Assembly: GCF_014596465.1 (NCBI RefSeq)
Contig: NZ_MECK01000101.1
Coordinates: forward strand, 1-64,000
Direction: 5' to 3'
Length of the DNA: 64,000 bases
DNA from: Streptomyces sp. CBMA123
GTDB lineage: Bacteria > Actinomycetota > Actinomycetes > Streptomycetales > Streptomycetaceae
Part shown: in pieces, positions 24,094-33,014 of the stretch
How the letters are laid out: every line of letters starts with the position of its first letter
Position numbering within the stretch: the stretch's first letter is position 1
Translations under genes and position numbers: made by a program
Notes under the pieces: model-generated
The model's database searches: none
The model's input: the letters and a program-made list of their open reading frames with translations, nothing else
Told to the model about the DNA's origin: nothing

Positions 24094-24531
24094 ATGGAAA
24101 CCAGGACCTGGGCCGGGCTACTCGCCGGCGCCGCCGTACTGGTGACGGGCGCGACCCTCGCACCCGTCGCCGGTGCGGCCGGCACGCCGACCGCGCCGCA
24201 CGATCCGTACACCCGCACCGAGTTGTTCTTCGGCACCGACCGCCCCGATGGCGGGCCTGCCGTCACCGACCAGGAGTTCCAGGACTTCGTCGACGCGGAG
24301 ATCACCCCGCAGTTCCCCGACGGCCTCACCGTCGAGCAGGCGCGTGGCCAGTACCGGGACCGCTACGGCGTCATCGAGCACGAACGGTCCTACCTGGTCA
24401 CGCTGTTGTACCCGACTCCCAGGGCGAAGCCGGCCGGCGCCGCCGTCGAGGAGATCCGCCGTGCCTACGACCAGCGGTTCCAGCAGGAGTCCGTGGGCCG
24501 GGTGGACGAGTCGGTCAGGGCGTCGTTCTAG
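24094..24531 (+). CDS. Secreted DUF3574 protein
   Basis: A 145-residue protein with an N-terminal signal peptide (METRTWAGLLAGAAVLVTG, then APVAGAAG) and a DUF3574 domain marked by YTRTELFFGTDRPDGG and ERSYLVTLLYP. Function is unknown. In-frame starts also exist at 24058 and 24067; none has a good ribosome site. The ATG at 24094 gives the cleanest signal peptide, and the start is uncertain. Confidence 0.75.
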   Translation: METRTWAGLLAGAAVLVTGATLAPVAGAAGTPTAPHDPYTRTELFFGTDRPDGGPAVTDQEFQDFVDAEITPQFPDGLTVEQARGQYRDRYGVIEHERSYLVTLLYPTPRAKPAGAAVEEIRRAYDQRFQQESVGRVDESVRASF

Positions 24532-24651
24532 CGCAGGAGATCTGCACGGTGGATCCTTAGGCCGGAAAGTCGCTATCCGAAACCGATGATCAGACCATAG
24601 GAATGGCTCCACGGCCTGACGGGCCACCCCCGATCGAAGGAGCCATCACCC

Positions 24652-25020
24652 ATGATTCGCCTCCGCACCACCTGTATGGCCATCGCCGGCACCGCTGCCA
24701 TGCTCGCCCTGACCGCAGCGCCCGCTCAGGCCGCCCCGGGCGACGTCACGACCGTGTGCGGAAGCACGCTCACTCCGACCGGCTACGTCGACGTGAGTTG
24801 GGGTTACAGCAGCAGTTGCGGCACGCAGAGCTTCAGCCCGAACATCAAGCAGATAAAGCAGCTCACCGGACTTCCCGTCGGCACCGTGGTCCAGGCCTGC
24901 GGCACCACCTACCCGCCCGCGGGCTGGGTCCAGACCAGCTCGTACTACAGCAGCAGCTGCGTCGCCTGGTCGAACCCGAGCTTCAACAACAACGCCTGGC
25001 AGCTGCAGCGCGTCTCCTGA
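24652..25020 (+). CDS. Small secreted two-repeat protein
   Basis: A 122-residue exported protein with a signal peptide cut after AQA (MLALTAAPAQA). The mature part is two similar halves. The first has CGSTLTPTGYVDVSWGYSSS then CG; the second has CGTTYPPAGWVQTSSYYSSS then CV. Each half has a Cys pair that may form a disulfide. The ribosome site AAGGAG is well placed. I do not recognise the family; an extracellular binding, inhibitory or antimicrobial function is possible but unproven. Confidence 0.8.
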   Translation: MIRLRTTCMAIAGTAAMLALTAAPAQAAPGDVTTVCGSTLTPTGYVDVSWGYSSSCGTQSFSPNIKQIKQLTGLPVGTVVQACGTTYPPAGWVQTSSYYSSSCVAWSNPSFNNNAWQLQRVS

Positions 25021-25070
25021 TCCGGTGACTCCGGCCGCGGCCCGGCCACCCTGCCCCTCTGCTTGTTGAT

Positions 25071-25559
25071 CTAGTGCTGCTCCGCCAGTTCCTCCCGAAC
25101 CCGCGCCAACTGCTCCACCGTCAACGGGTGGTCGGAGAGCACGAGGGTCCACTGCCAGCGGGCGTCACGCCACCGCTGGCGGTGGTACCCCGGGTTCCTG
25201 GCCCACCCGTTGAGGTACGGCGGCTCGTCCAGGGGCTGGCGCACCAGTTGGGCCGCCGTCGGCGCCCCCGGCGACGGCTCGTTGTCGAGGTCCACCACGA
25301 CGAACCCGGTGTCGGGATCGCCGCAGCCCGCCCCGGACGGCGCCTCCCACGGAGCGTGATCGGTCTCACGAACGGCGACACGGCCACCGAACTCGAGCAG
25401 CCACAGCGACGGCGCCCGGAACGCGAACGCGATGACCGTCTCGACATCTTCCGCCGGCGGGTGGCCAGGGCCGTTCGCCACTCGGGGCCTCATCGCTCGG
25501 TACAGGCCGGTGAGGGCGCTCGGCGGTTCAGCGCCATCGGTAGGCGGCGTGACTGTCAC
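25071..25559 (-). CDS. Hypothetical protein
   Basis: A 162-residue cytoplasmic protein without a known motif. It has many Trp and Pro residues and the sequence YHRQRWRDARWQWTLVLSD near the C-terminus. It starts at GTG behind AGGAAG. Codon bias supports a real gene. It converges on the small secreted protein gene, and I know no function. Confidence 0.6.
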   Translation of the reverse strand: MTVTPPTDGAEPPSALTGLYRAMRPRVANGPGHPPAEDVETVIAFAFRAPSLWLLEFGGRVAVRETDHAPWEAPSGAGCGDPDTGFVVVDLDNEPSPGAPTAAQLVRQPLDEPPYLNGWARNPGYHRQRWRDARWQWTLVLSDHPLTVEQLARVREELAEQH

Positions 25560-25667
25560 TGGCGCTTCCTAGGGACCGGCCCGATTCCCGGCACGTCGAT
25601 CAGTCACCCGTGCCGGTGGTCGGGCAAAGTGTGCTGTCTTCTTCAACCACCAGCGGGCTCGAAGCAC

Positions 25668-25700
25668 CGTCGCCGCTTCGGCGGGGCCGAAGCGGCGACG
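25668..25700 (-). terminator. Hairpin terminator of the serine hydrolase gene
   Basis: CGTCGCCGCTTCGGC (25668-25682) pairs perfectly with GCCGAAGCGGCGACG (25686-25700) around 3 bases, 18 bases past the stop. Confidence 0.8.
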
Positions 25701-25718
25701 GGCGAACGAGCCGGGCGC

Positions 25719-26813
25719 TCAGCCGCAGAAGACGGCCTTGATCAGCCGGTCAAGGGCCTGCGGGAAGGTCTGCGCCGGGTCCGCATCGGAATCGCCGGTG
25801 GTCAGTCCGGCGGTCAGGATCCGACTGCCGTCCGGGGTGGCGATCATCAGGGCGCCGTAGCCGCCGGGGGCGCCGCCGTTGTGGTGGACGATGGTGACGT
25901 CGCCGTTCTCCGGGCCCAACTCCTGGATGAACAGGCCCAGCCCGTAGCCGAGCATCCCGTGCGGCGTCCGCATCGCGTCCAGCAGCTCGCCCGGCAGCAG
26001 CCGGCCGCCGAGCAGGGCGGCGAAGAACACCTGGAGGTCCCGGGTGGTGGAGATCATGTCGCCGGAGCCGCACAGCAACGAGAGGTTCTGGCGGGAGACG
26101 TCGACCACCTTCCACTCCTCGCCGTCCTGGTAGCGGCAGTAGCCGTGGGCATGCGGACCCGGGAGCTCCGACAGGTCGCCCGGCACCACGGTGTCCGCCA
26201 GCCCGAGCGGCCGCAGGATCCGCCGCTGCATCTCCTCGGCGTACGAGTGCCCGGTGAGCGCCTCGACCAGCAGCACGGCCAGCGTGTAGTTGGTGTTGGA
26301 GTAGCTCTGGTCCGCCCCCGGCTCGAACCGGGCCGGCTTCGCCAGCGCGAACCGCACCAGCTCGTCCGGCTGGTAGCTGTGGAACCGGTTGTCCACCCAC
26401 GCCTTGCCGATCGAGGGCAGCCCGGGCACGAACTCCCCGTTCTCCAGTTCGCCGGTGCAGTTGTAGACGCCGCTAGTGTGCTGGAGCAGCATCCGCACGG
26501 TGATCCGCTCGTCCAGGCCGAACCGGGGCAGGTGCCCGGCGACCGGGATGTCCAGACCGATCGCGCCGTCGGCGACGAGGTGCAGCAGCAGAGCGGCGAC
26601 GAAGGTCTTGGTGGTGCTGCCGACCCAGAACTGCCCTTCGGTGGACGGCTTCGCGCTCTCACCCAGCTTGTGCACCCCGGCGCTGCCGACCCATTCGCCG
26701 CGCTCGTCGCGCACCCGCAGCTGTATCCCGGCGAAGCCGGCGTCGACGAAGTCCTGGACGGCCTTCCGCAGTTCGGGGCGGTCCTGCGCGGTGCTCTGCT
26801 CGGTGCTGTTCAT
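25719..26813 (-). CDS. Serine hydrolase, class C beta-lactamase/DD-peptidase fold
   Basis: A 364-residue member of the beta-lactamase class C/esterase group. The catalytic Ser-Lys pair is in WVGSTTKTFVAALLL (STTK), the Tyr motif in YSNTNYTLAVLL (YSN), and the third motif is HHNGGAPGGYGAL in place of KTG. This is typical of penicillin-binding-like D-aminopeptidases and esterases. No clear signal peptide is seen. The ribosome site GAAGGA precedes the ATG. It follows the DUF4097 gene by 94 bases of GGTGGGCTG-type repeats and may be co-transcribed. Confidence 0.9.
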   Translation of the reverse strand: MNSTEQSTAQDRPELRKAVQDFVDAGFAGIQLRVRDERGEWVGSAGVHKLGESAKPSTEGQFWVGSTTKTFVAALLLHLVADGAIGLDIPVAGHLPRFGLDERITVRMLLQHTSGVYNCTGELENGEFVPGLPSIGKAWVDNRFHSYQPDELVRFALAKPARFEPGADQSYSNTNYTLAVLLVEALTGHSYAEEMQRRILRPLGLADTVVPGDLSELPGPHAHGYCRYQDGEEWKVVDVSRQNLSLLCGSGDMISTTRDLQVFFAALLGGRLLPGELLDAMRTPHGMLGYGLGLFIQELGPENGDVTIVHHNGGAPGGYGALMIATPDGSRILTAGLTTGDSDADPAQTFPQALDRLIKAVFCG

Positions 26814-26907
26814 GGTCGTTCCTTCTTCACGGGTCGTGGCGGGGCATGGTGGGCTGCGGTGGGGCGGGCTGTGGCAGGGCGGGCTTTGGTGGGCTGCGCC
26901 GGGGGAC

Positions 26908-27576
26908 TCAGAGGCTGTGGGCGGTGATGTCGCCGTAGGCGGTGGTGGCGTGGATGGTCAGGTCGGGGGTGCCGTCGGTGTTCTTCAGGGCGTTGTGGAT
27001 CCGGCCGTGGCCGGTGCCGGCGTCCAGGGCGGCGGAGACCCCGCGGGCGGCCCCGACCGCGATCTGCCCGTACTCGGTGCGCAGGGTGACGGCGCCGCCT
27101 ACGGCCTCGGCGATCCGCAGGTCGCCCTTCTGGGTGTGGATCTCGGCGGGGCCGCCGAGCCGGCCGACGGCGATGTCCCCGTCCTGGAGGGCGAGGCGGG
27201 CGCCGGCGGTCTCGTCGAGCTTGACGGTGCCCTGGGCGACCTTGAGGGTGACGTCGCCGAGGCGGCCGACGCCGCGGAACTCGGCGAGCGCGGCCGTGGC
27301 GTCGATCCGGGAGCCGGCCGGGAGCTGGACGGTGACCTCGACGGAGCCGGAGTTGCCGAGGAGGCGGTGCTTGGCCTCCGGGGTCACCACCCGGAGCACG
27401 CCGTCGGCGTAGGCGACCTCGACCCGCTCCGCGGCCTTCACGTCGCGGCTCTTGGTGCCGTCGGCGGGCCGGACCTCGACGACGGTGTCGGCCCGGTCGG
27501 CGGCGATGAACCGGATGCGGCCGGCGGGGACGTCCAGGACGGCCGAGACCGGGGCGGGGGTGGCGAACTTCTGCAT
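26908..27576 (-). CDS. DUF4097-family beta-repeat protein
   Basis: A 222-residue protein made of short beta-strand repeats, such as AVGRLGGPAEIHTQKGDLRI and VTLRTEYGQIAVGAARG, as in DUF4097/DUF4098 beta-helix proteins. It has no signal peptide and begins MQKFATPAPVSAVLDVPAG. The role is unknown; relatives often sit beside stress or membrane regulators. A GGAGAAGGAGAG ribosome site precedes the ATG. The 240-base upstream region is less GC-rich and full of TTGC/GCAA words. Confidence 0.85.
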   Translation of the reverse strand: MQKFATPAPVSAVLDVPAGRIRFIAADRADTVVEVRPADGTKSRDVKAAERVEVAYADGVLRVVTPEAKHRLLGNSGSVEVTVQLPAGSRIDATAALAEFRGVGRLGDVTLKVAQGTVKLDETAGARLALQDGDIAVGRLGGPAEIHTQKGDLRIAEAVGGAVTLRTEYGQIAVGAARGVSAALDAGTGHGRIHNALKNTDGTPDLTIHATTAYGDITAHSL

Positions 27577-27640
27577 CGTGCTCTCCTTCTCCTCGGCGTC
27601 GGGACCCTTTGGCCCCGCAGCTTTCTGATGAAGGAAACGC

Positions 27641-27779
27641 TACGTTGCGTTCCAAATCTCGGCAACTATCTTGTTGCGCGAAATCGCCATACCTACAGGT
27701 CAATGACGTGCAATCATTGCAACGGCCCTGCCGGGAATGCAACGACCCTCACTCCATGCGTTGCAATGGAATGAGGGTG
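27641..27779. promoter_or_regulatory. Clustered TTGCAACG-type operator sites upstream of DUF4097
   Basis: ATTGCAACG (27716-27724) and AATGCAACG (27736-27744) are direct repeats 20 bp apart. CGTTGCAAT (27759-27767) is their inverted form, and CGTTGCGTT (27643-27651) is a further relative. GCAATCATTGC (27710-27720) is a perfect palindrome. Bases 27746-27779 can form a 16-bp imperfect hairpin. Confidence 0.5.
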
Positions 27780-27817
27780 AACGCTATGCCGGAGCCGCTG
27801 CGGCGGGCAGCCGGGCG

Positions 27818-29038
27818 CTACCCGCGCCCAGCGCAGCCCCACGGCCACGGGCAGCGGCGCTCGTTCAGCAGCACCGAGACCGTGTCGTCCTGGGCGTTGG
27901 TGACCGCCAGGTCCAGCCCCCCGTGACGGGTGAACCGCCCGGCCACCACCGCGTCCGGGGTGGAGTAGTCGCCGGACCCGGTCGCCAGGAACTCCGGCGC
28001 CCGGAAGCTGCCGTCGCCCTTGCCCCGCAGCAGCGCCACCGAGTTGTCGCCGGTCGCCAGGGCCAGGTCGGACGTGCCGCGGCCGGTGAAGTCGCCCACC
28101 GCGACCGAGACCGGCGCGCTGCCCGCCGGGTAGGCGTGCACCGGCTGGAAGGTACCGTCCCCGTTGCCCAGCAGGACCAGGGCGGCGTGCTCCGAGTCGG
28201 CGAGCACCAGGTCGAGCAGGCCGTCCCCGCGCAGGTCGCCGACGGCCACCGAGACCGGGACGCCCCCGACCCGGTAGTCCGTCCGGGCGCCCAGCGTGCC
28301 GTCGCCGTTGCCCGGGAAGACCGCCACCTTGCTGACCCCGTCCAGGGCGACCACCAGGTCGAGGTGGCCGCTGCCGCCGAGGTCGGCAAGGGCGATCGAG
28401 GCCGGGTTGGAGTTGTCGCCGGTCGGGTAGTCGCGCGGCGCCCGGAAGGTGCCGTCCCCGTTGCCCAGCAGCACCGAGACGCTGCCGTCGCCGGAGTCAC
28501 CCAGGTCGGCCACCGCCAGGTCCAGTGTCCCGGTGCCCCGGAAGTCGCCGAGGGCGACCGCGTCCGGGTGCGAGCCGGTGGCGAAGGGGCGGGGCGGCTG
28601 GAAGGTGCCGTCGCCGTTGCCCAGCAGCACCGAGACCCCGCTGGCGTCCTGGTCGGCGACCACCAGGTCCTGCACACCGATGCCCCGGAGGTCGCCCGTC
28701 GCGATCGCGGTCGGGCCGGGCCCGGCCGGGAAGGTCCGCTGCGGGGCGAAGCCGCCGTGGCCGTCGTTCAGCAGGATCGACACCGTCCCGTCGGCGGCGT
28801 TCGCCACCGCCAGGTCGCTCCGGCCGCTGCCGGTGAAGTCGCCCACCGCGGCCGCGCGCGGGTTGTGCCCCACCGGATGGTCCGTCGTGGGGGCGAACCC
28901 CCCGTTGGGGGCGAAGTCGGGGGCGAAGTCAGGGGCGAACGCCCCGACCGCCGCCGCACCGCCCGGCAGCCCCACCAGTGCGCCCGCCGCCAGCAGCACC
29001 GCCGCCACGGCGGCCCGACCGGCCCTCGGTCCTCGCAT
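27818..29038 (-). CDS. Secreted FG-GAP/VCBS seven-repeat protein
   Basis: A 406-residue exported protein. It has a signal peptide ([18 protein letters not shown]), then seven repeats of about 50 residues, each with a GDFxGxGxxDLAVA calcium-loop motif, for example [34 protein letters not shown] and [17 protein letters not shown]. Seven such blades make a complete beta-propeller of the integrin-like type, probably binding Ca2+ and ligands outside the cell. GGGAGAGG precedes the ATG. No linked gene suggests a partner. Confidence 0.9.
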   Translation of the reverse strand: MRGPRAGRAAVAAVLLAAGALVGLPGGAAAVGAFAPDFAPDFAPNGGFAPTTDHPVGHNPRAAAVGDFTGSGRSDLAVANAADGTVSILLNDGHGGFAPQRTFPAGPGPTAIATGDLRGIGVQDLVVADQDASGVSVLLGNGDGTFQPPRPFATGSHPDAVALGDFRGTGTLDLAVADLGDSGDGSVSVLLGNGDGTFRAPRDYPTGDNSNPASIALADLGGSGHLDLVVALDGVSKVAVFPGNGDGTLGARTDYRVGGVPVSVAVGDLRGDGLLDLVLADSEHAALVLLGNGDGTFQPVHAYPAGSAPVSVAVGDFTGRGTSDLALATGDNSVALLRGKGDGSFRAPEFLATGSGDYSTPDAVVAGRFTRHGGLDLAVTNAQDDTVSVLLNERRCPWPWGCAGRG

Positions 29039-29214
29039 TCCCGCACCTCTCCCGTCCCGGGCGCCGGGCGGCGCCGCTTCTGGGCGCGATGGTCACCCGG
29101 TGGGGAAGGGCGCGGACGCAGCGACACCCCGGGGTCGTCGGAAAGGACGGGAACCCGGCAGGTCCGGCGGCGGGCTCAGGTGCGGGGCTCAGGTGCGGGG
29201 CTCATGCACCGCGC

Positions 29215-29991
29215 TCACGCCCCGGCGCCGGTCCGCAGCAGCCGGTCGGCGAGGTCGACGGCCTCCCGGACCGGGACGAGCCGGCAGTCGGCGCCGCCGA
29301 TCCGCCCGACGCCGACCCCCTCGGCCTCGGCCAGCACCCGGGCGCCCAGCGCACCGAAGTGCAGGTCGTCCAACTCGGCCGCCTGGAAGGCGATCCAGCC
29401 CTCCGGGGTGACGCAGCGGTACTCCCGCTCCCGCACCCCGGGCTGGCGCAGGTCGGCGAGGTGGAAGGCGGTGAAGCGGGCCATCTCGACGCCGAGCATC
29501 AGCACCCGGGCGTCCAGTTCGTACAGCCGCCCGAGCGGGGAGTCCGGGCCGAGGTGGGAGGTGAGCGGGTGCCGGTCGGTGATCTCCCCCGCCCGCGGGC
29601 CGACCGCCGCCCACGAGGTCTGCGGGTGTCCGCTGCGCAGGGCGCCGGGCCGGGTGCGGACGGCCTCGGAGAGCGCGCCCAGGGTCGGGGAGGCCGGGGT
29701 GGTCGCCGGGTCGAAGCGCGGCATCCGCGCCCGGTACTCCTCGGCCTCCGCCGCCGAGAGCCCCGCCACCGCCGCCTGGTAGATCCGGGAGGTCGAGGAG
29801 TTCTCGGGCGTCCCGGTGAACGCCACCAACGTCCCCTCCTCGCCCAGGACTTCGAGCAGCGCGTCGACCACGCCCGCCGCCCCGCCCTCGACCGGCCCGA
29901 GCGCCCGCAGCGACGCCTGGACGTGCAGCACCATGCCCGCCCGGACCCCGAGCCCGGCGAACCCGTCCACCAGATCGGCGACAGAGATCAC
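29215..29991 (-). CDS. AAC(3)-family N-acetyltransferase of the fxs locus
   Basis: A 258-residue protein of the antibiotic N3-acetyltransferase fold. VLHVQASLRALGPVEGG is the N-terminal signature, and VRTRPGALRSGHPQTSWAA followed by SHLGPDSPLGRLYELDARVL is the active-site region with the conserved His. Despite the name, such genes are often not aminoglycoside resistance genes. The GTG at 29991 has GGAGGAGGGG six bases upstream. It lies 20 bases after the fxsB1 stop, so the pair is coupled. Acetylation of the modified FxS peptide, or self-protection, is an inference. Three 13-bp repeats of GGGCTCAGGTGCG type follow the stop. Confidence 0.85.
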   Translation of the reverse strand: MISVADLVDGFAGLGVRAGMVLHVQASLRALGPVEGGAAGVVDALLEVLGEEGTLVAFTGTPENSSTSRIYQAAVAGLSAAEAEEYRARMPRFDPATTPASPTLGALSEAVRTRPGALRSGHPQTSWAAVGPRAGEITDRHPLTSHLGPDSPLGRLYELDARVLMLGVEMARFTAFHLADLRQPGVREREYRCVTPEGWIAFQAAELDDLHFGALGARVLAEAEGVGVGRIGGADCRLVPVREAVDLADRLLRTGAGA

Positions 29992-30010
29992 CGCGATCCC
30001 CTCCTCCACC

Positions 30011-32431
30011 TCAGGCCTCGACCATCCGCTCCACGCGCTCCGCACCGGCCGTACGCTCCGCACGCGCCCGTTCGGCCGCCCGCTCCGCCGCCGCCGGCAG
30101 CGGCACGTCGAGCCACGGGGTGACACTTTCCCCCATCCCCTGCGCGAAACGCACCCCCAGGCCGGTCAACGCCCCCGACTCACCCAGCCGTTCGACCGCC
30201 TCCGCCGTGTACCGCCGCCAGAGCGCGAACTGCGCCCGCGCCCGCTCGGCGGCCTCCCCGGCCAGGCCGTCGTACGCGGCCGTCCGGGTGCCCCAGTACT
30301 CGGTGACGGCCAGGTGCGCGTACGTGCCCTGGAGCAGGCCCTCCAGCGGGCGCGGGTCGGGCCGCCAGGGGGCGAAGTACAGCCGGTCGTCGGCCCGGTC
30401 GTAGAGGTCGTACAGGTCGAGCACCGCCCCGAGCTTCACGTGCTGGAACTCGTGCGCGAGCAGCAGCGCCAGCGTCGGCGCCGTCGCGGGCCGGGCGATG
30501 CCCACCGCGCCGTACGCCTGCCGGGCCGCCGAACTGACGTCCCGCCCGGCCGGGCCCGGCCGCAGCGGGGTCACCGTGGCCAGCCCGGCCCGGATGCCCT
30601 CCGCGTACGCCGGCAGGTCCCGCCCGAGCAGCTCCCAGGCCTCGCGCAACGCGCCCGTCCAGCCCAGCAGTTCGGCCTCCGACAGCCGCTCGGCCACCGG
30701 GTGGTCATGGCTGTCCCGCAGCGGGTCGAGGTCCTCCAGGGCGACCGTCCAGCCCCCGGCCAGCCGGATCCGCCGCAGCGGCTGGTCCAGCACCGTGGTC
30801 ACCGACCCGTCGGCGGCCCGCACCTCGAAGCCGCCCGGCCGCCCGGTGACCACCGCCTCCCCGTCCGCCACCGCGACCCGCCCCAGCGTCGGCAGGTGCA
30901 GCCACCCGCCCCGCACCGGCACCGGCACCGAGTCCCCCCGCCCGGCCCGCACCGCCGCCGCGGCCGCCAGCGCCGCCAACGGCCCCAGCCCCACCGTCAG
31001 GTCCCCGGCGATCCGCCGCGCGGCCCACGCCCTCGCGTACGGGTGCGCCAGCACCGCGTCCACCGCCCCGGGCGCCACCCCGTCCAGCTCCGACAACAAC
31101 CCCCAGGCCGCCGCCCGCCCCTGCCCGGAGGCATCCCAGGCGGCTGCCAACATGGCCCGGGTGAGCGAGAGTTGGGCCTTCCCGAGCGCCGCGACGGTCT
31201 CGGCGCCGCCGTACCCCCGGGCCAGTTCGTCGAGTTGGGCCGGAGCGAGCGCGGTCGACAGCAGCGGCCGGCCGCCCTGGACGGGCACCGGTGCCGGGGT
31301 GGAGGACGAACCTCCGCTCTCCGCAATGCCGTTGATGAGTGTCATGAGGTCACCGCAGTAGACGGAGGGATTGTCGAAGCCATTGTCCGCACGGTAGCGG
31401 TGGGCGTACAACCCGCCACCGCAGGCGCGGACCACCGGGCAGGCCCGGCAGGTCCCGCTGAGTCCGGCGAGGCCGGACTGGCGGGCGGCGATGCCGGGGT
31501 GGCGGGCGAGGTCGTCGAGGCTGTGCGCGAAGACGTTCATCCCGGTGACGGGCGCCCCGTCGTACGCGGTCTTCAGGCTGTCCGCCTGCTCGAAGGTCCC
31601 GTCCGTCTCCAGCACCGCGAGGTCCGAGGGCTCCAGTCCGAGCGACTCGGTGAGGCTGGACAGCCCGCGCACGGTCCGGTGCACGGATTCGAAGGTGCGC
31701 ACGGCGAACGGACGCGCGTCCGTTTCCCACAGCCTGTGGACGGCCAGCAGCCAGTCCGCGTACGGCGTCCGTGTGGCCTCGCCCGGGAGCCGCTTCGGCG
31801 GATCCTCCCAGGTCGCGTGCGGCAGCAGGAAGTCGACGGCGGGGGGCCGCAGTTCGGCCAGCGCCCGGTAGACGGCCACCGGGTCGTTCTCGATGTCGAT
31901 GGTGCACAGCAGCCCGGCGAACAGGTGCCGGAACTCCGGCTCGTTCAGCAGTCCGACCGCCCGCAGCACCTGCGGGTGGCTGCTGCGCCCGTCGGCGAAG
32001 CGCCGGTGGCGGTCGTTGGCGACCTTGTCGCCGTCCAGCGAGATGCCGACCTTGACGCCCAGCTCCGCGAACAGCTCGCAGAACGCGCGGCTGAGCAGCA
32101 CGCCGTTGGTGTGGATGCGCAGATCGAGGCCGCAGTCGGCCGGGAGCGCCGCCCGGAGCGCCTCGGCGGCGCGGCGCAACCGGTCCGGGCCGGCGAGCAG
32201 GGGTTCTCCCCCGTGCAGGACGACCCGGACGGCGGACAGCCGGTGGGCGACCGCGTGCTCGCCGATCCGCTCGGCGGCCTTGGCCAGGATCCCCTCCCCG
32301 ATGACCTTGGGTCGGGAGCGCCAGCTGCTGTCCGCGTGCTCGTAGACGTAGCAGTGGTCGCAGGCGAGATCGCACCGGCTGTGCATCTTGACCACGAATT
32401 GCGTCAGTGGCACCGGAATTCGCGTCGTCAT
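30011..32431 (-). CDS. fxsB: FxsB radical SAM/SPASM maturase fused to an HExxH peptide hydroxylase
   Basis: An 806-residue two-enzyme protein. Residues 1-375 are a radical SAM/SPASM maturase with the cluster motif CDLACDHC (Cys20, 24, 27), the GGEPLLAG loop, and SPASM cysteines in CRACPVVRACGGGLYAHRY and SVYCGD. FxsB enzymes join the Phe ring and Ser beta-carbon of the precursor in a strained cyclophane. Residues 450-806 are an HExxH-type peptide beta-hydroxylase domain with HEFQH at 660-664, FAPWRPDPRPLEG and a conserved His at about 706. It follows the precursor gene fxsA1 by 50 bases and precedes the AAC(3) gene. The ATG begins MTTRIPVPLTQFVVKMHSRC. Confidence 0.92.
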   Translation of the reverse strand: MTTRIPVPLTQFVVKMHSRCDLACDHCYVYEHADSSWRSRPKVIGEGILAKAAERIGEHAVAHRLSAVRVVLHGGEPLLAGPDRLRRAAEALRAALPADCGLDLRIHTNGVLLSRAFCELFAELGVKVGISLDGDKVANDRHRRFADGRSSHPQVLRAVGLLNEPEFRHLFAGLLCTIDIENDPVAVYRALAELRPPAVDFLLPHATWEDPPKRLPGEATRTPYADWLLAVHRLWETDARPFAVRTFESVHRTVRGLSSLTESLGLEPSDLAVLETDGTFEQADSLKTAYDGAPVTGMNVFAHSLDDLARHPGIAARQSGLAGLSGTCRACPVVRACGGGLYAHRYRADNGFDNPSVYCGDLMTLINGIAESGGSSSTPAPVPVQGGRPLLSTALAPAQLDELARGYGGAETVAALGKAQLSLTRAMLAAAWDASGQGRAAAWGLLSELDGVAPGAVDAVLAHPYARAWAARRIAGDLTVGLGPLAALAAAAAVRAGRGDSVPVPVRGGWLHLPTLGRVAVADGEAVVTGRPGGFEVRAADGSVTTVLDQPLRRIRLAGGWTVALEDLDPLRDSHDHPVAERLSEAELLGWTGALREAWELLGRDLPAYAEGIRAGLATVTPLRPGPAGRDVSSAARQAYGAVGIARPATAPTLALLLAHEFQHVKLGAVLDLYDLYDRADDRLYFAPWRPDPRPLEGLLQGTYAHLAVTEYWGTRTAAYDGLAGEAAERARAQFALWRRYTAEAVERLGESGALTGLGVRFAQGMGESVTPWLDVPLPAAAERAAERARAERTAGAERVERMVEA

Positions 32432-32481
32432 GGGTGTGGCAGGTTCAGCTCGGTCTGGGTCCGTTCGGTGTTCGGAGCCGG

Positions 32482-32667
32482 TCAGATCGAGGAGTTGAAG
32501 GCGGCGACCGGCACGAGGCCGGATTCCGCACCGGGAAGGGCGCGCTGCAGCCGGGTGGCGAGTTCCTCCGCGCCCAGGGCGGCGAGCTCGGCGAGGGACG
32601 GGCGTTCCGGCGTCTCCTGAGTGTCAGTGAGGTTGCCGGCCGGCCTGATGCTGGTTACCGGAGTCAT
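32482..32667 (-). CDS. fxsA: FxSxx-COOH RiPP precursor FxsA1
   Basis: A 61-residue precursor peptide. The leader contains an acidic helical region (RPSLAELAALGAEELATRL), likely read by the maturase. The C-terminus is PVAAFNSSI, so Phe57-Asn58-Ser59 followed by two residues gives the exact FxSxx-COOH signature. The ATG at 32667 has AAGGAAA eight bases upstream. An upstream in-frame ATG at 32760 would add 31 residues but lacks a ribosome site. It lies 50 bases before fxsB1. Confidence 0.88.
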   Translation of the reverse strand: MTPVTSIRPAGNLTDTQETPERPSLAELAALGAEELATRLQRALPGAESGLVPVAAFNSSI

Positions 32668-33014
32668 ATTCGTTTCCTTAGGCGCGGTTAGGACCTGCCG
32701 AGTGCGGGTAGACCACCCGGTTGCGACCAATGTAATGCCCGCGAGGACTCCGCGCGGCACCTTGCTCCCCCAAGTTGGTCTGCCCAGCCAGTCGACGCCG
32801 TACCACGGCGCGCGACAGCCCGAGAATTCACCCGTTCAGCGGTCGCGCACTTCGCCTTCGCGCGCGCCGAAGCACATTGATCGGATCCGGTGTTCGAGCC
32901 CTTCGGCCGGTCTCCGTACGGACGCGCGCCGGGGGTACGGGCAGCGGGCCCGAGCACGCTCCCGCGAGCACCACACCCTCGCCAGAGCGGCGGATTCCGC
33001 CCCGGCACCGCGCC
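32668..33014. other. Intergenic region before fxsA1, no gene recognised
   Basis: These 347 bases separate the stand-alone hydroxylase gene from fxsA1. No convincing gene or strong hairpin was seen. Somewhat less GC-rich sequence directly upstream of fxsA1 (for example TTACATT near 32730) may hold its promoter, but no confident -35/-10 pair could be named. Confidence 0.4.

Noticed and set aside
29215..29991. Aminoglycoside resistance gene
   Set aside because: The fold is AAC(3)-like but the tight coupling to fxsB1 argues for a role in the RiPP locus; resistance cannot be claimed from sequence.
32668..32760. N-terminal extension of FxsA1 from the ATG at 32760
   Set aside because: No ribosome site, and the ATG at 32667 has AAGGAAA and gives the usual precursor size.
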